This document shows, one piece after another, positions 61,399 to 64,000 of a stretch of 64,000 nucleotides of DNA. This DNA is from Zavarzinella sp. (GTDB lineage: Bacteria; Planctomycetota; Planctomycetia; Gemmatales; Gemmataceae), in assembly GCA_041399155.1 (NCBI GenBank), contig JAWKTI010000002.1:248001-312000 (forward strand). The letters run 5' to 3'. The stretch's first letter is position 1. Each line of letters starts with the position of its first letter. Position numbers and translations under genes: made by a program. The notes under the pieces were generated by a model. That model was not told where the DNA came from, searched no databases, and was given only the letters and a program-made list of their open reading frames with translations.

Positions 61399-62760
61399 TC
61401 AAAGGTCTGATTTTCGCCAACACCATGAGATCGCCAGCAACATCCAGGGGAGCATCGGAATGCGGAATCTTTCGGAACCAATGAGGCCCACACCAGCACA
61501 GAACCCACCCAGGATCAGGCAGATCAACAGGAAAAACCGCCACTGGCGGTGCCTTAACAGCCGCACCAGTCCTGCGATGGTGCCGACCAGAATCATCATA
61601 TTAAGGAGCAGCCAACTGCCAGCGATGATTGCTTCCTTTGCGTGAAACTCCTCTCCTGGTGCAGGGCGTTTGAGTAAAACCCGCGACACGATTCCGGAAG
61701 GTCGATAGGGAATGCCCCACAGATCAAGCAGATCGGAAGCTGAGTGGTCGATCAGCAATTTCCCCATCGACTTCACTCCAGCCCGTGCCAGAGCTTTGGG
61801 GCGCTGGGAGATTTCTTCCCACGCCAGCCGACGTGAAGCTGCAATTACATCTTCCTGTGGTTTCAGACGTGGGCGGAGCTTTTCTTCAAATTCTTCGATT
61901 ATTTTTGGCCAATGGTCGCGCCAATCCCACTGCCTTTCTTCGGCAACCGTATAAGCTGCCTGGTAGAACAATAAATTCCAGTCGCCCACGATGGAATAAT
62001 GCAAACCTTCACCGCGTAAGGAGTTACGTGCTGTCCAGCCTGCCACTGGTGCGAGCACAATCAACACGATCAAAGCGATTTTTGCCCAATTTTGCCGCCA
62101 GTTGCCCCACGTCAGGATCAGGATGGCGGGTAGAAAAACCAGCCCCACTGGTCGCAGCAAGGTGGCTGTTGCAAAACCAACCCCTGCCATGAAGCAGATT
62201 CTCCACGTCAATGGGCGGGTGAGCTGGTACAGGCCAAAGAGAAAGGCAGCGTTAAACATTGATTCCGTCAGCAGAATATTATCCGCTGACACCACGGCAG
62301 GGTGAATGGCATACAGCCACCCAGCCATCAGTGCCCCACGGTGGGAATGGGTGAGCCGGAAAATCCATTGTGTCAGCAGCCAGACGGACGCAATTCCGCA
62401 CAAAGTTTGCAGGAAAAGCACGATTCGGTAATCGGTGAGGTGCCCCAACATCAGCACTGTAGGATAGCCCGGGGTGCGAATCGCATCGGGATACAATCCA
62501 TGTTCATCTTTTGGTGGGCGAGAACCATTAGAATCCCGAAGCCGTCCCACCGCTTTGCCGTGATAGCCAGTATCTTCCGCACGCCCAAATGACTGGTGAT
62601 GAACCATGTTCTGGGCCAATTCCTGATACTGAAAACTGTCTGGTCGCTGGGCACGCTCAATCTCCCACAGTGGGCCGGTGACAAACAGGCCGAGTCGCAA
62701 TGTCGCAGCCACAACGATCAGCCAGAATATTCTCTTGCCACGGATCAGATCTGCGGTCAT
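61399..62760 (-). CDS. Glycosyltransferase family 39-like (ArnT/PMT type) membrane protein
   Basis: A 453-residue protein from ATG 62760, overlapping the acyltransferase stop by 4 nt (ATGA). It begins with a membrane segment (RIFWLIVVAATLRLGLFVTG) and has about ten more. The first loop carries the acidic R-P-D-S-F-Q-Y-Q-E-L motif, comparable to the catalytic D-E/D-S of GT39/PMT_2 enzymes, and RTPGYPTVLMLGHL, a hallmark of the family. YAIHPAVVSADNILLTESMF is also typical. It probably moves a sugar from a lipid-linked donor to an envelope acceptor. Part of an operon with the acyltransferase and a membrane protein. Confidence 0.85.
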   Translation of the reverse strand: MTADLIRGKRIFWLIVVAATLRLGLFVTGPLWEIERAQRPDSFQYQELAQNMVHHQSFGRAEDTGYHGKAVGRLRDSNGSRPPKDEHGLYPDAIRTPGYPTVLMLGHLTDYRIVLFLQTLCGIASVWLLTQWIFRLTHSHRGALMAGWLYAIHPAVVSADNILLTESMFNAAFLFGLYQLTRPLTWRICFMAGVGFATATLLRPVGLVFLPAILILTWGNWRQNWAKIALIVLIVLAPVAGWTARNSLRGEGLHYSIVGDWNLLFYQAAYTVAEERQWDWRDHWPKIIEEFEEKLRPRLKPQEDVIAASRRLAWEEISQRPKALARAGVKSMGKLLIDHSASDLLDLWGIPYRPSGIVSRVLLKRPAPGEEFHAKEAIIAGSWLLLNMMILVGTIAGLVRLLRHRQWRFFLLICLILGGFCAGVGLIGSERFRIPMLPWMLLAISWCWRKSDL

Positions 62761-63377
62761 GCCGTCTCAACCTCTTGTTCCAGTGCCGCTTCAGCGCGTG
62801 TCTTAATTACTTTGGCGGGAATCCCCCCAGCAATCACCCACGTGGGGATCGGTTTGGTCACAATCGCCCCTGCTGCAATCACCGTTTCTTCACCCACATC
62901 AGCCATAATAATTGCCCCACTGCCGATCCACACACCTCGTCCAATGGTTACGGTGGTGAATTCACCCGGTTGTTCCCGAATTGGCCTGGTCAGGTCGGCG
63001 ATTCCGTGCATCTTTCCCCCACTGGGAATCTGCACGGCGGTCGCAATCAGAACATCGCGTTCCACCACCACGTTTCCTAATGAACAATAGGGTCCGATGT
63101 AGACGTTGGGACCGATTTTGCATTGAACTCGCGAAAAAATTGTCCCAAATCCAATTGAAGCGGTGGGGTGGCATTCTTCCAGAATCCATGCCAGTGTGGC
63201 ACGTCGCAGATATTGGCCAATCAGACCAGGGAGAAGTGCCATCAACTGACTGGTGCCTTCCAGTGCCCGATTTTTTCCAAGGAGCGGAATTTTCAGAAAA
63301 TGCATGAAAAGCAATGGCAGCACCGCGATGGTGGCGAGCCCACGGACAGAAGATTTGATAATTTCGCGTAAGTTCAT
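62757..63377 (-). CDS. Hexapeptide-repeat acyltransferase (WcaF/LbH type)
   Basis: A 206-residue protein. ATG 63377 (MNLREIIKSSVRGLATIAVL) is the likely start; an open frame continues upstream to 63425 and would overlap the next gene. After a hydrophobic N-terminal stretch the left-handed beta-helix begins: GTIFSRVQCKIGPNVYIGP, then VVVERDVLIATAVQI and VTIGRGVWIGSGAIIM, ending with VIAAGAIVTKPIPTWVIAGG and IPAKVI. The [LIV]-G-x4 hexads and the terminal P-A-K are typical of acetyl- or maltose-O-acetyltransferase-like enzymes. It probably acylates sugars in exopolysaccharide assembly. Confidence 0.87.
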   Translation of the reverse strand: MNLREIIKSSVRGLATIAVLPLLFMHFLKIPLLGKNRALEGTSQLMALLPGLIGQYLRRATLAWILEECHPTASIGFGTIFSRVQCKIGPNVYIGPYCSLGNVVVERDVLIATAVQIPSGGKMHGIADLTRPIREQPGEFTTVTIGRGVWIGSGAIIMADVGEETVIAAGAIVTKPIPTWVIAGGIPAKVIKTRAEAALEQEVETA

Positions 63378-63405
63378 TATTGATAAGCAGTTGCGTGAAA
63401 AGTGA

Positions 63406-63873
63406 TTAATCATCCAGCGACGCACGGTAGCGTTTCTGTTCCGCCTTCAGTGCGACGAGCATTCTGCTGAGCAGTCGCACGTGCAGCACCAGTAACACCA
63501 GGGCGTTGATTCCTGCAAAAATGAGAATCATGATACCGATCCCGTCAAAGTCCGCACGAGTGTAGGTAGATCGGTAGCTATTATATCCGTACCCGTAATA
63601 CGAAAACCTCTCTTCAAAATAACCTAATGGCTCGCCCAGGAAAATGATCATCGCGGACAGGGCGGTGCTTCCCAGAATCATCCAGGTAGCAGTCATCAAA
63701 AAATCTTTCAGAGCCGATTCTGGTTCCTTGGCACGCAATTGGCTGGTCAGTCGGGAGAAAAACAGAAAACTCGCCGCTAGATGGCCAAGTAAAAATAGCC
63801 CCGCAGCAATCATGGCAAAAATTGAAAGTGCTTCGCGAGATCGATTATCGTAAAGTCCACTAACATTCAACAA
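63406..63873 (-). CDS. Polytopic membrane protein, 3' part; 5' part probably in another frame
   Basis: A 155-residue frame with a TTG at 63873 as its only standard start. Three to four membrane helices are visible (AMIAAGLFLLGHLAASFLFF, MTATWMILGSTALSAMIIFL and MILIFAGINALVLLVLHVRL). The end is basic (KAEQKRYRASLDD). The sequence upstream of the TTG in this same frame (RIPLFFALLLN) is also hydrophobic and protein-like, so the gene starts earlier; see the next entry. First gene of the acyltransferase-GT39 operon (29 nt gap). Family not recognised. Confidence 0.65.
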   Translation of the reverse strand: MLNVSGLYDNRSREALSIFAMIAAGLFLLGHLAASFLFFSRLTSQLRAKEPESALKDFLMTATWMILGSTALSAMIIFLGEPLGYFEERFSYYGYGYNSYRSTYTRADFDGIGIMILIFAGINALVLLVLHVRLLSRMLVALKAEQKRYRASLDD

Positions 63874-64000
63874 CAGTGCGAAAAACAGCGGAATGCGTGC
63901 CCAAAAACAACAAACCTCGCACCTTAGCCGGTGTGCGTGCAGTGATCTCTTCAGGTAACCAGAACGTGGTCATACGTGAAATGAACAGGATCACCACCAG
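63874..64000 (-). pseudogene. Probable 5' continuation of the membrane protein in a shifted frame
   Basis: From the window edge the minus strand reads VVILFISRMTTFWLPEEIT and ARTPAKVRGLLFLG in one frame, then becomes poor and stops near 63862. The frame of the downstream protein gives ARIPLFFALLLNVSG from the same point. Dropping one G from the GGG next to five Ts (63900-63907) joins them as LLFLARIPLFFALLLN. A +1 change in that homopolymer, by error or mutation, is the simplest reading. The gene's start is outside the window. Confidence 0.5.

Noticed and set aside
1..64000. tRNA, rRNA, CRISPR, insertion sequence or prophage features
   Set aside because: I looked for T-loop sequences, regular spaced repeats, transposase motifs and integrases in gaps on both strands and saw none that could be supported.

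Overview
The window looks like a chromosomal segment of a planctomycete, most likely of the Gemmataceae type. Grounds: a DUF1559 (H-x9-DG) remnant, an ECF sigma factor paired with an anti-sigma carrying a pseudopilin-like domain, a PEP-CTERM protein, a family sulfatase, a BNR/VPS10 beta-propeller protein, a CxxCH protein with planctomycete-style architecture, and housekeeping genes scattered singly or in short operons on both strands. UGA is an ordinary stop elsewhere (for example in ATGA overlaps), so the standard bacterial code applies. No tRNA, rRNA, CRISPR array, IS element or phage module was seen.

Layout. 1-4.4 kb: end of a site-2-protease-like gene, a large unrecognised protein, and a secreted HEAT-repeat/thioredoxin-fold protein whose frame is interrupted by one UGA inside a U-x-x-C motif, followed at the right distance by a SECIS-like hairpin (probable selenoprotein). 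4.8-14.8 kb: a coiled-coil lipoprotein, then a GldA/GldF/GldG-like ABC transporter operon ending in a 1536-residue DUF4340 protein. 14.9-24.4 kb: a YpfJ-type zinc peptidase, a large secreted glycosidase-like protein, a rhodanese, a DNA alkyltransferase, a frameshifted BNR-repeat protein and a low-affinity iron permease family protein. 24.4-28.8 kb: a SulP-USP pair and an MFS transporter. 29-38.6 kb: a PEP-CTERM protein, glnE, pyrG, a PduO cobalamin adenosyltransferase, a Tat-exported phosphoesterase and a sulfatase. 39-42.6 kb: an overlapping ilvN-hypothetical-M81 peptidase operon and rsmA. 42.7-50.6 kb: a frameshifted LTxxQ-type protein, an HD/kinase fusion, ppdK, a TAXI-type binding protein and a CxxCH protein. 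50.9-56.6 kb: ECF sigma/anti-sigma, a FabG-like reductase, a DRG/TGS GTPase, a TIGR01777 epimerase and an RNase HII-like protein. 56.7-57.6 kb: a patch of gene decay. 57.8-64 kb: hemH, a Ddl-like ATP-grasp ligase, a PepSY-type membrane protein, a Gly/Pro-rich LTxxQ protein and a surface-glycan cluster (GT39, hexapeptide acyltransferase, membrane protein).

The strongest unusual signal is the selenoprotein candidate (3367-4434). Second are two leader hairpins that place the ribosome binding site of a transporter gene in a stem (23921-23952 and 26752-26814). Three otherwise normal genes carry a single frameshift each (about 21020, 42907, 63902), so some uncorrected sequence error is possible and should be kept in mind. 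All assignments come from reading the sequence; no database search was run.
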